Source: a bacterium (GTDB lineage Bacteria > RBG-13-66-14). Taken from it: a DNA stretch of 33,465 nucleotides. A program made the translations under genes and the position numbers. Positions 15,892 to 26,293 of this stretch are shown here, piece after piece (position 1 is the first letter of the stretch; every line of letters starts with the position of its first letter). Below the pieces are notes generated by a model. The model ran no database searches, was not told where the DNA came from, and saw only the letters and a list, made by a program, of their open reading frames with translations. The DNA lies in NCBI GenBank assembly GCA_035528375.1, contig DATKYS010000126.1, forward strand, positions 1-33,465, written 5' to 3'.

Positions 15892-16788
15892 ATGAAGCAA
15901 AAAATGACATCGAATAAGGTTTTCATCATCCTTGTACTCGGGCTCGCTTGGCTCGGGTGTGAGGTTCCGAGCGCCCCGTTGGAGAACGTCGGCGATGAGA
16001 TGCGGTTGACGAACGACCCGGGGCCGAACCGGGACCCGTTCTGGTACACCGAGGGAGACCCGGAAACCCTGGAAGGTAGCCAGATTTGCTACCACGACGG
16101 TCGAACGATTTACCTTTACGACTGGGACAGCGGTGCCATTAGCGAGCTATACACCGCGCCGGAGGGGTACGAAATCACCACGCTCGATAAAATCATGTTT
16201 TGGTGTCACGGACAGGGTTACGCTTTTGCTCTCCATGGCGAGGGGCAGACGGTGGTAATAGCCATCATGAACGATGAATTAGAAGTAGAGCTTCTCCGCG
16301 ATTCCGGTCCTCCCATTGAATCATTTTTCGTCAACTACTGCGATGAGGATGACATGTGGAATGAGAACAACTTTGCTCTCGTTATTTCACGCAATCAAAA
16401 CATATACGTCCTCTATACCGATGGTTCGGATGATGATTCGAGGTACGCCGTTTATATTTGTGATGGCTATGACGTTAGTAATTATGGAGATATGTCGTTT
16501 TTTATAAGAGGAGAAGGAGTAAGCACATCTATTTGGGAATTTACATTTCTTACCTATAACTTGATTTTACGTTTAGATGACGGACATCTTAATAGCTATC
16601 CCCTTAGTACCCTGTGTGTTACGGATAGGGGTGATACGAGAGATATCTGGAATTATTTCTTAGATTATCGAGTAACGTCCAATGAGGGTGAAGAGAAGGA
16701 ATTAGATATAAATGGTCACTATGTAGTTTTTAACCGGATTAACGATGGTCAAAGTGACCTTTACGTGGCAAGGTGGGTAAAACAATAA
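15892..16788 (+). CDS. Lipoprotein with TolB/PD40-like start, AT-rich 3' half
   Basis: The 298-residue product begins MKQKMTSNKVFIILVLGLAW and has a lipobox (AWLGC, Cys23). The mature N-terminus contains RLTNDPGPNRDPFWYTEGD, like the first blade of TolB/PD40 propellers, and later strands (GRTIYLYDWDSGAISELY, NQNIYVLYTDGSDDD, DLYVARW) fit a worn propeller. No catalytic motif is visible. The ribosome binding site AGGAGGGAACG is strong. From about 16200 the coding sequence becomes much richer in A and T than its neighbours, although the frame stays intact. This suggests the 3' half was replaced or is evolving freely. The function is unknown; it is probably an envelope lipoprotein. Confidence 0.75.
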   Translation: MKQKMTSNKVFIILVLGLAWLGCEVPSAPLENVGDEMRLTNDPGPNRDPFWYTEGDPETLEGSQICYHDGRTIYLYDWDSGAISELYTAPEGYEITTLDKIMFWCHGQGYAFALHGEGQTVVIAIMNDELEVELLRDSGPPIESFFVNYCDEDDMWNENNFALVISRNQNIYVLYTDGSDDDSRYAVYICDGYDVSNYGDMSFFIRGEGVSTSIWEFTFLTYNLILRLDDGHLNSYPLSTLCVTDRGDTRDIWNYFLDYRVTSNEGEEKELDINGHYVVFNRINDGQSDLYVARWVKQ

Positions 16789-16817
16789 ACCGGCGAAAGC
16801 CCTGAACCGGACGGGCC

Positions 16818-17552
16818 ATGCTCGAAACGCTCTGGCAAAACTTCCTCCAATCGCTCTACATCCACCTGCCCTTCGCCCTCCTGGCGTTCATCCTCCGGTG
16901 GGTGAGCCTCTCCGGTTTCCTCGGCGGCTTAGGGATAGGCTGGCTGGTCTTTTTGGGCCTGGGCTGGCGCGGGTGGGTGGTGCTGGCCTTCTTCTTCGCC
17001 CTGGGAACCCTGGTCACCAGGCTGGGGTATAAAAAAAAGGAAGCCCTCGGGCTGGCCCAGGAGGCTAGTGGCCGGCGCGGGAGCCGGCACGTGGCGGCCA
17101 ACTGCGCCCTGGCGACGCTCCTGGCCGTCGCCGCTCTGCTGGTCAGCGAGGTCTGGCCCGGCGGCGTCGCCCTCCTGACCGCGGCCTTCGTCGGCGCCCT
17201 GGCCACGGCCACCCTGGACACCGGCTCCAGCGAGCTCGGCCAGCTCTACGGGAAGAAGCCGGTTTTGATAACCACCTTCCGCCGGGTGGAGCCGGGCACG
17301 GCCGGCGCGGTCTCCTGGCAGGGGACTTTGGGCGGATTCGGTCTGGCGGCGCTGGTGGGCCTTCTGGCCGCGGCAATCGGGATGATTCCCTGGCATCACG
17401 TCTGGATCCCCCCCGTGGCCGGGCTCATCGGCGGGAGCTTCGAGAGCTACCTGGGGGCGCTGGTCCCCTCGGGAAAGCTCTCGAATGAAATCGAAAACTT
17501 TTTGAACACGGTGGTCGGCGCCGCGGCCGCATTCCTGTTGGCCCTCATCTGA
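16818..17552 (+). CDS. DUF92 integral membrane protein (TMEM19/VTE6-like)
   Basis: The 244-residue product has about six membrane helices and the DUF92 signatures: an early GGLGIGWLVFLGLGWRGWVV, the TLVTRLGYKKKEALGLAQ segment, RGSRHVAANC, ATATLDTGSSELGQLYGKKP, and VEPGTAGAVSWQGTLGGFGL. In plants the DUF92 protein VTE6 is a phytyl-phosphate kinase, so the bacterial members may act on isoprenoid phosphates; that is only an analogy. It stands 8 nt before the permease with the same orientation, so the two are very likely cotranscribed. The ATG start at 16818 has only a weak ribosome binding site (GGACGG). Confidence 0.88.
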   Translation: MLETLWQNFLQSLYIHLPFALLAFILRWVSLSGFLGGLGIGWLVFLGLGWRGWVVLAFFFALGTLVTRLGYKKKEALGLAQEASGRRGSRHVAANCALATLLAVAALLVSEVWPGGVALLTAAFVGALATATLDTGSSELGQLYGKKPVLITTFRRVEPGTAGAVSWQGTLGGFGLAALVGLLAAAIGMIPWHHVWIPPVAGLIGGSFESYLGALVPSGKLSNEIENFLNTVVGAAAAFLLALI

Positions 17553-17560
17553 GGAGGCCC

Positions 17561-19423
17561 ATGCCCCTGGAACGCCGCCTGACGCTCATGGACGCCTTCG
17601 CCATCGCCGCCGGAGCGATGATCTCCTCGGGCCTCTTCGTCTTGCCGGGCATCGCCTACGCCAAGATCGGCCCCGCCTCGATTCTGGCCTACCTCGTGGC
17701 CGGCGTCCTGATGATCCCCACCATGCTCTCCAAGGCGGAGCTGGCCACGGCCATGCCCAAGGCTGGCGGCAACTACTTCTTCATCACCCGGGGCCTGGGC
17801 GGGCTGGCCGGGACCATGGGCGGGCTGGCCGACTGGTTCTCCATCTCCCTGAAGAGCGCCTTCGCCCTCATCGGCATCGGGGCCTTCGCCAGGCTGGCCT
17901 TCCCCGGCATTTCCGAGCTCGGGTTCAAGATGGTCGCCGTGAGCGGGGCGGTCCTCTTCACCGCCCTGAACCTCCTGTCGGTCAAGGTGGCCGGCAAGAT
18001 CCAGGTCGTCCTCACCCTGAGCCTGTTGGCCATCCTGGGCTTCTACATCGTCGGCGGCTCCACCGGCATCCGGCTCGCCCGGTACGAGCCGTTCTTCAAT
18101 ACCGGTTTCCGGGAGTTCTTCTCCACGACGGGGCTCGTCTTCATCAGCTTCGGCGGCCTGACCAAGCTGGCCAGTATGGGGGAGGAGATTGACAACCCGG
18201 GACGGAACATCCCCCGGTCCATGTTCCTAGCCTTCGCCGCCGTGGAGTTCGTGTCGGTCTTCGCCGTGGCGGTGACCTGCGGCCTGGTGGAGCCCGCCAC
18301 GCTGGCCGGTTCGCTGACCCCGCTCTCCGACGGGGCCCTGGTCATAGCGGGGGGATTCGGGGAGATAATCCTTGCCGTGGCGGCGATACTGGCCTTCATC
18401 ACCACGGCCAACGCCGGCATCATGGCGGCCAGCCGGGTGCCCCTGGGGATGAGCCAAGACCACCTGTTACCCCGCCTCTTCGCAAAAATTTCCACCAAGC
18501 GGAGTACCCCCACCACAGCCCTGGTCGTCACCTGCCTGTTCATGACGGGCACGATAATTTTCCTGGACCTGGAGGTGCTCATCAAGGTCGCCAGCACCAG
18601 CCTCCTGTTCACGTTCTGCATGGTGAACCTGAGCTTAGTCATCATGCGCCTGGTCAAGGTGAAGAATTACCGACCGAAGTTCAAATCCCCCCTCTTCCCC
18701 GTGCTGCAAATCCTGGCGATTGTCGTCTACGTTTTCTTGATCGCCGAGATGGGCACCGTGACCCTGCTCCTCTTCGCGGGCCTCTTGGTTCTGGGTTTGG
18801 GATGGTATTTCTTCTACGCCCGGCTGCACATACGGAGCACTTCGGCGCTCATCACCCTCACCGAGCGTCTGGTGTCGCCCAACCTCCAGGAGACCACGAG
18901 CCGGGAGCAGTTGGAAAAAGAGCTGCTCCAGATAGTCAAGGAACGCGACGACATTCGTTTCGACCGCTTCGATCTCTTGATTCAACGCGCCCCCTTGGTG
19001 GACCTGCCGCGGAGCGTGACCGTGGACGAGCTCTTCCGGATCGTGGCCGACCACCTTTGCGAGCGGCTGGGCCTCCGGCCCGACGAGCTCGTCCGCCTGT
19101 TGCACGAGCGGGAGGCCGAATCCACCACGGCCATTTCCCCGGGGCTGGCCATCCCCCACGTCATCTGCCCCGGGGCGGGCTGTTTCGCGGTGATGCTCAT
19201 CAGGTGCCGGGAGGGGATAGACTTCGGGGCCGACACGGGACCGGTGCACTTCGTCTTCGTCCTGGCCGGCAGCCGCGACGAGCGGAACTTCCACCTGAAG
19301 GCCCTGATGGCCATCGCCCACATCGTCCGCGAGGTTACTCTGGAAACCATCGTCAATACGGCCGATACGATGGAAGAAATCCGGGACCGCATCCTCCTCT
19401 CCCGGCGCCCCCGGCACAACTGA
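17561..19423 (+). CDS. APC-family amino-acid permease fused to a PTS EIIA (PtsN-like) domain
   Basis: Residues 1 to about 430 form an APC-superfamily transporter: MDAFAIAAGAMISSGLFVLPG is the TM1 substrate loop, followed by AMPKAGGNYFFITRGLGG and ASMGEEIDNPGRNIPRSM. About twelve hydrophobic segments are present. After a charged linker, residues 470-615 form a type-2 EIIA domain with STTAISPGLAIPHVICPG (the His533 expected to be phosphorylated) and VHFVFVLAGSRDERNFHLKA. In the family the phosphate comes from HPr, so PTS status could gate amino-acid transport; this is inferred. The ribosome binding site GAGGAGG lies 3-4 nt before the ATG. It is preceded by DUF92. The length of 620 residues agrees with a true fusion, not a frameshift join. 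Confidence 0.88.
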   Translation: MPLERRLTLMDAFAIAAGAMISSGLFVLPGIAYAKIGPASILAYLVAGVLMIPTMLSKAELATAMPKAGGNYFFITRGLGGLAGTMGGLADWFSISLKSAFALIGIGAFARLAFPGISELGFKMVAVSGAVLFTALNLLSVKVAGKIQVVLTLSLLAILGFYIVGGSTGIRLARYEPFFNTGFREFFSTTGLVFISFGGLTKLASMGEEIDNPGRNIPRSMFLAFAAVEFVSVFAVAVTCGLVEPATLAGSLTPLSDGALVIAGGFGEIILAVAAILAFITTANAGIMAASRVPLGMSQDHLLPRLFAKISTKRSTPTTALVVTCLFMTGTIIFLDLEVLIKVASTSLLFTFCMVNLSLVIMRLVKVKNYRPKFKSPLFPVLQILAIVVYVFLIAEMGTVTLLLFAGLLVLGLGWYFFYARLHIRSTSALITLTERLVSPNLQETTSREQLEKELLQIVKERDDIRFDRFDLLIQRAPLVDLPRSVTVDELFRIVADHLCERLGLRPDELVRLLHEREAESTTAISPGLAIPHVICPGAGCFAVMLIRCREGIDFGADTGPVHFVFVLAGSRDERNFHLKALMAIAHIVREVTLETIVNTADTMEEIRDRILLSRRPRHN

Positions 19424-19458
19424 GAAGTATATTTTTCTTGCGAAAAAAAGCTCTTTTC

Positions 19459-19487
19459 TTGTGGGAAAGCCGCTCCTGAGCTATACT
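19459..19487 (+). promoter_or_regulatory. Sigma-70-type promoter for the SPOR lipoprotein operon
   Basis: TTGTGG (19459-19464) and TATACT (19482-19487) are separated by exactly 17 nt, about 75 nt before the SPOR lipoprotein start. The surrounding gap is AT-rich. It is one of the best-formed promoters in the window. Confidence 0.65.
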
Positions 19488-19561
19488 CATACCCGTGGGT
19501 TTCGTATACACACAAAAAAACCGTTCACAGGTCGTCCCCTGCCACGCGCATGGAGGTTTCG

Positions 19562-19996
19562 ATGCTCCGTAACCTCTGGCTAGTGTTGCCTCTGGCTCTG
19601 GTTTTCTTCCTCGGCTGTCAACCCGAGGATGACGGGGAGGACGAGGTGATATCGGACACGGTCATCGAGGGCGAGATAGTCACCGATGCCGATACCGTGG
19701 ACGAGGGCGAACTGGTGACCTTCACCGTACCCGAAAATACGGGTACCGTCAGAGCGACGGCGGATGGATTCCGTGTGCAGCTCTTCGCGGGCGTCTCCGA
19801 GGATAACGCCCGGAAGATGGCCCGGGAGGCCGAATCCGTCCTGGGAGTACCCGTCTACGTGAGTTATATGGATGGTTACTGGAAGGTGCGGGCGGGCGAC
19901 TGCCGCACCCGGGCGGAAGCCGAAACCCTGCGCAACCGGGCGCGCAACTCCGGTTACGCCGACTGCTGGATCGCCGCCGATACCGTAGTTCAGTAG
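19562..19996 (+). CDS. SPOR-domain lipoprotein
   Basis: The product (144 residues from the second ATG) begins MLRNLWLVLPLALVFFLGCQ, a lipoprotein signal with its lipobox Cys. An acidic, Asp/Glu-rich spacer follows. From about residue 70 there is a SPOR domain: DGFRVQLFAGVSEDNARKMA, VPVYVSYMDGYWKVRAGDC, and RAEAETLRNRARNSGY. SPOR domains bind denuded peptidoglycan glycans at division sites. I prefer the ATG at 19562 to the one at 19550 because GGAGG stands 6 nt before the former. Its own promoter lies upstream. The alternative-GlmU gene follows, so a cell-wall theme for this cluster is plausible. Confidence 0.85.
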   Translation: MLRNLWLVLPLALVFFLGCQPEDDGEDEVISDTVIEGEIVTDADTVDEGELVTFTVPENTGTVRATADGFRVQLFAGVSEDNARKMAREAESVLGVPVYVSYMDGYWKVRAGDCRTRAEAETLRNRARNSGYADCWIAADTVVQ

Positions 19997-20078
19997 CCTC
20001 TTCCTCCGACTACCCGTGATCCCTCGAGTTCGCCGATTGGAAAATTCAAAAACCAAGCGATGGACGAAAGGACGCACC

Positions 20079-21323
20079 TTGCGGGTAGTTGTCTTTGAGG
20101 ATTGCCGCTGGCGCAAGCTCTTTCCGTTGACCGAACTTCGACCGGTCTGGGACCTGTCCTTGGGTATGGGCAGGCTCTCGGACCGTTTAAAGAGGGCCCT
20201 GCCCAACGTCACCTGGTGGCCCCGGCCGGAGCTGCGCGAAATTTGCACGGGTCCGCTGTTCAATCCCGAAGACCTGGGCGACGAGCCGCTCCTGTTGGTA
20301 AACGGGGCGGTGTGCGAGCCGGAGACCCTGGCGGAAAAAATCACCCTGGGCAAGCGGGTGGAGGAGGTCTACGCCGTCGGGGAGGAGAGGTGCCTGATCT
20401 GGGCCCGCCTGGAGTCCGGCGAGGCGAAGGAAATCCTAGGCGACATCCACACCTCGGACCCCCGGTTCATCGAGCGGTTCCTGACCGGCGAACGGTCCAA
20501 GTGGCTGAGCCCGCCCAAAGGGGGGGCGGAGACGTCGTGCCTTTTCCGCCGTCCCTGGGAGCTCGTCGAGAGGAACGCCGAGGCGCTGCGCCGCGATTTC
20601 GCCGTCCTCACCCGGAGAAGAACCAAATGGAAGGGTGATGTGCAGGGTGACCCGGCGCTGGTCTTCATCGAAGAGGGCGCCCTAGTCGAGCGAGGGGTGG
20701 TCTTCTCCACCGCGGGAGGCCCCGTGGTGGTGGCGACCGGGGCCGAGTTGCGCGCTCCCTCGCGGATCGAGGGACCCTGCTACATCGGACCGAAAACCAT
20801 CGTGGACTCGGCCCAGATCCGACCCGGATGCTCCTTCGGTCAGAACTGCCGCGTCTCGGGCGAGGTCGAGGCGAGCGTTTTCGCCGATCACGTCAACAAG
20901 CACCACTACGGCTTCATCGGGCATTCCTACGTGGGTGAGTGGGTGAACCTGGGCGCCGGGACGACCAACTCGGACCTCAAGAACACCTACGGGGAGGTGC
21001 GGGCCCACGGTCCCGAAGGTCGCGTGCCCACCGGCCTCGACAAGGCGGGCTGCTTCCTGGGCGACCACGTGAAGCTGGGCATCGGCACCCTGGTGGGTAC
21101 CGGGGTCTGTATCGGCCCTTTCTCCAACGTCTTCAACTCGCCGCCGGTGGGCGGATACGTGCCGCCCTTCTCCTGGGGATCCTTCGGCGATTTCGAGGCC
21201 AACGAGCCGGCCAAGGCCCTGGAAGTGGCGGGGATGGTGATGGCCCGGCGCGGGGTGGAGCTGACGCCCGGCTACCGTCGGTTCGTCGAACGGCTCGCCG
21301 AACGGTACGCCTCGAGCCGATGA
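20079..21323 (+). CDS. Alternative GlmU-like protein (sugar nucleotidyltransferase with left-handed beta-helix acyltransferase end)
   Basis: The N-terminal part opens RVVVFEDCRWRKLFPLTELR and contains RPVWDLSLGMGRLSDRL and RPWELVERNAEALRRDF. These are characteristic of the alternative bacterial GlmU group (TIGR03991), common in the Bacteroidetes/FCB lines. The C-terminal part is a hexapeptide-repeat beta-helix: IEGPCYIGPKTIVD, IRPGCSFGQNCRVSGEV, KHHYGFIGHSYVGEWVNLGA and GTTNSDLKNTYG. The family is predicted to make UDP-GlcNAc or a similar activated sugar. I place the start at TTG 20079 (AAAGGA six nt before, motif immediately after); the frame also opens from an ATG at 20016. The stop overlaps the next gene's ATG (ATGA). 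Confidence 0.85.
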   Translation: MRVVVFEDCRWRKLFPLTELRPVWDLSLGMGRLSDRLKRALPNVTWWPRPELREICTGPLFNPEDLGDEPLLLVNGAVCEPETLAEKITLGKRVEEVYAVGEERCLIWARLESGEAKEILGDIHTSDPRFIERFLTGERSKWLSPPKGGAETSCLFRRPWELVERNAEALRRDFAVLTRRRTKWKGDVQGDPALVFIEEGALVERGVVFSTAGGPVVVATGAELRAPSRIEGPCYIGPKTIVDSAQIRPGCSFGQNCRVSGEVEASVFADHVNKHHYGFIGHSYVGEWVNLGAGTTNSDLKNTYGEVRAHGPEGRVPTGLDKAGCFLGDHVKLGIGTLVGTGVCIGPFSNVFNSPPVGGYVPPFSWGSFGDFEANEPAKALEVAGMVMARRGVELTPGYRRFVERLAERYASSR

Positions 21324-21341
21324 GGCGGACGGCTCGCCGAA
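21291..21341 (-). repeat. Two inverted copies of the 12-bp repeat TTCGGCGAGCCG
   Basis: CGGCTCGCCGAA occurs exactly at 21291-21302 and 21330-21341. It is the reverse complement of the unit found five times (three exact) at 21665-21786. One copy lies in the end of the alternative glmU gene, the other at the start of the lipoprotein gene. Confidence 0.75.
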
Positions 21342-21981
21342 ACGCCCCGCTCTTTCTCGGGTCGGCTCTGCTCCTCGCCGCCTGCGGGAATCTGCGGCAG
21401 GGGGATGAGATTCCCGTGGGGACTTCGGCGTCGGAGAGGCTGGCCGAGGCGCGGACGGTGGCCGTTGCATACCTGCCCGACGGGATGCTCTGCGAGGCCC
21501 TGGGGCTGGATTACGGGCCGACGTTCGGGGACGGACGTTGCCCCGACTGGACCTACACCTTCTATTCGGCGGTCGCCGCGTCCGTCTTCCGGGTTCACCT
21601 GGGGCCCGACGGACTGCTGACCCCGCTCGGCGAACCGGAAAAACTCCTCCCCGGTCAGTCACCCTTCGGCAAGCCGTTCGGCGAGCCGCTCGGCGGGCCG
21701 CCCGCGTGGGACGGTGATTTCTTCATAGACTCGGACTTCGCCGCCAAGTCGGCCCGCATGGCTTCGGCGAGCCGTTCGGCGAGCCGCGGGGCGGTCGGCA
21801 TCCTCTCCGAGGGAACCCCGGTGAGTGAGCGCCTGCGCCTGTGCGCCCGGGGGTTCCCCGACGGCGTGAAACCTGTGTGGGAGTTGACCTACACGGTCCG
21901 CGGCGCTTCAGGGTTCAAAACACAAACGGTCACCGTGGACGCCGCCACGGGTCGGATGCTCGAGAACGAGCCCTTTTTCGA

Positions 21982-21985
<4 letters not shown>
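21320..21985 (+). CDS. Lipoprotein of unknown function containing 12-bp repeat insertions
   Basis: The 221-residue product starts MRRTARRNAPLFLGSALLLA and has a lipobox (LLLAAC). The mature part has YLPDGMLCEALGLDYGPTFG and two halves that look related: CPDWTYTFYSAV near residue 75 and VKPVWELTYTVRG near residue 190, each followed by a beta-strand and ending 'VDAATGRML'. The tail resembles PepSY-like or 'YVDAxTG' strands, but I cannot assign a family. Between the halves lie PFGKPFGEPLGGPP and ASASRSASRG, which are the same 12-bp DNA repeat read in two different frames. The ATG overlaps the upstream stop and the TGA overlaps the next ATG, so it is translationally coupled in the glmU-like to ligA series. 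Confidence 0.75.
21665..21786 (+). repeat. Clustered 12-bp repeats TTCGGCGAGCCG
   Basis: Exact units at 21677-21688, 21763-21774 and 21775-21786; variants at 21665-21676 (TTCGGCAAGCCG) and 21689-21700 (CTCGGCGGGCCG). All lie in the lipoprotein gene but in two reading frames, so the unit is conserved as DNA, not as peptide. Inverted copies lie at 21291-21341. Confidence 0.75.
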
Positions 21986-24472
<2,487 letters not shown>

Positions 24473-24497
24473 TATAATGGGGCCGAGGCCCCTTTTT
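24473..24497 (+). terminator. Terminator hairpin of the ligA series, directly preceded by TATAAT
   Basis: Stem GGGGC/GCCCC (24479-24483 with 24488-24492, loop CGAG) followed by five T, right after the ligA stop. A perfect TATAAT (24473-24478) abuts it, so the same 25 bp could also contain a -10 box for the next gene. No convincing -35 is seen. Confidence 0.65.
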
Positions 24498-24506
24498 GGT
24501 GACACC

Positions 24507-25811
24507 ATGCACAAACCGATAATCGTGACCGCCGCCCTCGCCCTGACCGCGGCGCTCTCCCTGGTCATCGCCGCCTCGACGGCCGACGGCCCGGTGCTGA
24601 CCGTCGTCGTCACCAGCGACACCTGGGGGGAGCTGGCCACCTGCGGGTGACCGGCCAACCGGCTGGGCGGGCTGGCGGAGAGAGCCAGCCTGATCGAAAA
24701 CCTGCGCGAAGAGAACCCCGACCTGATTCTCGTGGACACCGGGGACCTCTTCGGCGTGGACGATAAACCCCGCAAGGCGGAGGCGGTGCTCGAGGTATAC
24801 CGTCTGGCCGCCTACGACCTCATCGCCCTGGGCGACCAGGACCTGCTGGGTGGAGAGATGACGCCGGCCCGGCTCCTGGGGATACTCCCCTTCGCCTGTG
24901 CCAACCTGACCCCCCTGGCGAACGACCGGCCCCCCCTCCCGGCAACGCTCATCCTGGAGCGCGGCGGGGTGAAGGTCGGCCTCGCGGCGGTGATTCACCC
25001 CGACTGTTTCTCCACCGGCCCCGACCCGGCCGCGCTGGGCTACGGGGTGTCGGACTGGCAAGAGCCGCTGCGGGAGGCGGTGGCGAATCTCCGGGCCGCG
25101 GGCTGCGACATCGTCATCGTCCTGTCGCACCTGGGCGTACCCGGCGAGGTGGAAATCGCCCAAAATTTCACCGGGGTGGACCTGGTCGTCGGCGGGCATT
25201 CGGGGCTTTTCCGGCGGCAGCCGGAGCTCTCGTACGCGGCGCCCGTCGTGTGGCCCGGCCGGAAGGGGCGCTATGTGGGCGTCGCCCGGCTGAGTCTCGA
25301 TCCCGACACCCTCGGGCGGCTCGTATCCTACGAGGCGATCCCCGTGGACGGCGAGGTGCTCGAGGCGGACCCGGCGACGCGCGCCGTCATCCTGGACTAC
25401 GAGCACGAGCGGTACGCGGACTGGCTGGAGCGCTTCTACAAACCAGAGGGCGAATACGCCTGGCACGGGGCGGATTACTGCGGCGCCTGCCACGCGGACC
25501 AGTACGCCCAATGGTCATCCACCCCCCACGCCCGCGCCTGGGAGTCCCTCGTCGCCACGGGAGACGACCGGAACCTGGAGTGCATCCGGTGCCACGCCAC
25601 CGGTTTCGGCAGGCCCGGCGGCTTCGGCAGCGTGGAGCTGACGCCGCACCTAACCGGGGTCGGCTGCCAGATGTGCCACGAGACCCCGGCTGAGCACCCG
25701 TCGGGCGAGCGGCCGCCGGCGGTCGAGGCGCGCTTCTGCGCCGTCTGCCACAAACCGGGCTACGACGACGACTTCAGCTTTTCCCGGGACGCGGAGCCGG
25801 TCAGCCACTAA
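24507..25811 (+). CDS. Candidate selenoprotein: metallophosphatase (5'-nucleotidase-like) with C-terminal tetraheme cytochrome, TGA at codon 48
   Basis: The frame opens at ATG 24507, has one in-frame TGA at 24648-24650, and ends at 25811 (434 residues if the TGA is read as Sec). Before the TGA are a signal peptide (LALTAALSLVIAASTADG) and VLTVVVTSDTWGELATCG; after it PANRLGGLAERASLI and LILVDTGDLFGVDD. Related metallophosphatase/5'-nucleotidase-like proteins have 'GELEPCGC...GGLxRRA' here, so the TGA replaces the second Cys. Further on come GDQDLLGGEM, VIVLSHLGVPGE and VDLVVGGHS, then four CxxCH heme sites (Cys325, 359, 387, 411) as in cytochrome c554-like domains. Hemes attach in the periplasm, so the signal peptide before the TGA must be translated. 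If the TGA is not recoded this is a pseudogene. Selenium genes are not in the window. Confidence 0.75.
24668..24692 (+). promoter_or_regulatory. SECIS-like stem-loop after the in-frame TGA
   Basis: Stem 24668-24676 pairs with 24684-24692 (core GGCTGGC/GCCAGCC, plus one G-U and one C-G pair). The loop GGAGAGA starts with G. There are 26 nt between the TGA and the loop, within the range known for bacterial SECIS elements, whose loop requires an early G. The RNA is also coding. Confidence 0.6.
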
Positions 25812-25822
25812 AGAGGGACGCG

Positions 25823-26287
25823 GTGGACGAGGAGAAGGTCGTGCGGGCGGTGGACCGGGCCTGCGAACTATTCGCCCGGGAGGGCTACAACTGCGCCATG
25901 GCCGTCATGTCGGCGCTGCTGGAGCTGGCCGACGGCGACCCGCTGGACTACCTCGCCCTGGCCGCCCCCTTCGGCGCCGGCACCGCCCGCGCGGGCCTGA
26001 CCTGCGGCGCGCTGACGGGAGCGGTCATGGCGCTGGGGATGCTCAAGGCCCCCAAAGTCTACAGGAACCGAGAGGCGAAGGAGGATGCTTACCGGCTGTC
26101 CGCGCCGGTGGTGGAAGGCTTCGTGAAGCGGATGGGGTCCGCCCTCTGCGCCGACATCACCGGGGTGGACCTCGCCGACAAGGAGGGGCGGCGCAGGTTC
26201 GTGGAGCTCGACATCCTGGAGCTGAAGTGCGTCCCCGCGGTGGAGCTGGCCGCGCGTCTGGGCGCCGAGGTCATCCTTTCGGATTAA
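25823..26287 (+). CDS. C_GCAxxG_C_C family redox protein
   Basis: The 154-residue product has the family's spaced cysteines: Cys24 in GYNCAMAV, Cys61 in FGAGTARAGLTCGALTGAVM, Cys109 in GSALCADITGVDL and Cys136 in ELKCVPAVE. Members are small cytoplasmic proteins of probable redox or metal function, often near electron-transfer genes; the exact reaction is not known. Cys14 is an extra one. It starts with GTG at 25823, with GAGGGA before it, 11 nt after the cytochrome gene. The two are probably cotranscribed. Its position beside a candidate Sec-containing cytochrome suggests a shared redox role; this is inference. Confidence 0.85.
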   Translation: MDEEKVVRAVDRACELFAREGYNCAMAVMSALLELADGDPLDYLALAAPFGAGTARAGLTCGALTGAVMALGMLKAPKVYRNREAKEDAYRLSAPVVEGFVKRMGSALCADITGVDLADKEGRRRFVELDILELKCVPAVELAARLGAEVILSD

Positions 26288-26293
26288 ATCGTT

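Noticed and set aside
21665-21786. 12-bp units as origin iterons
   Set aside because: They lie inside a coding gene with no replication protein, DnaA-box cluster or AT-rich region nearby.
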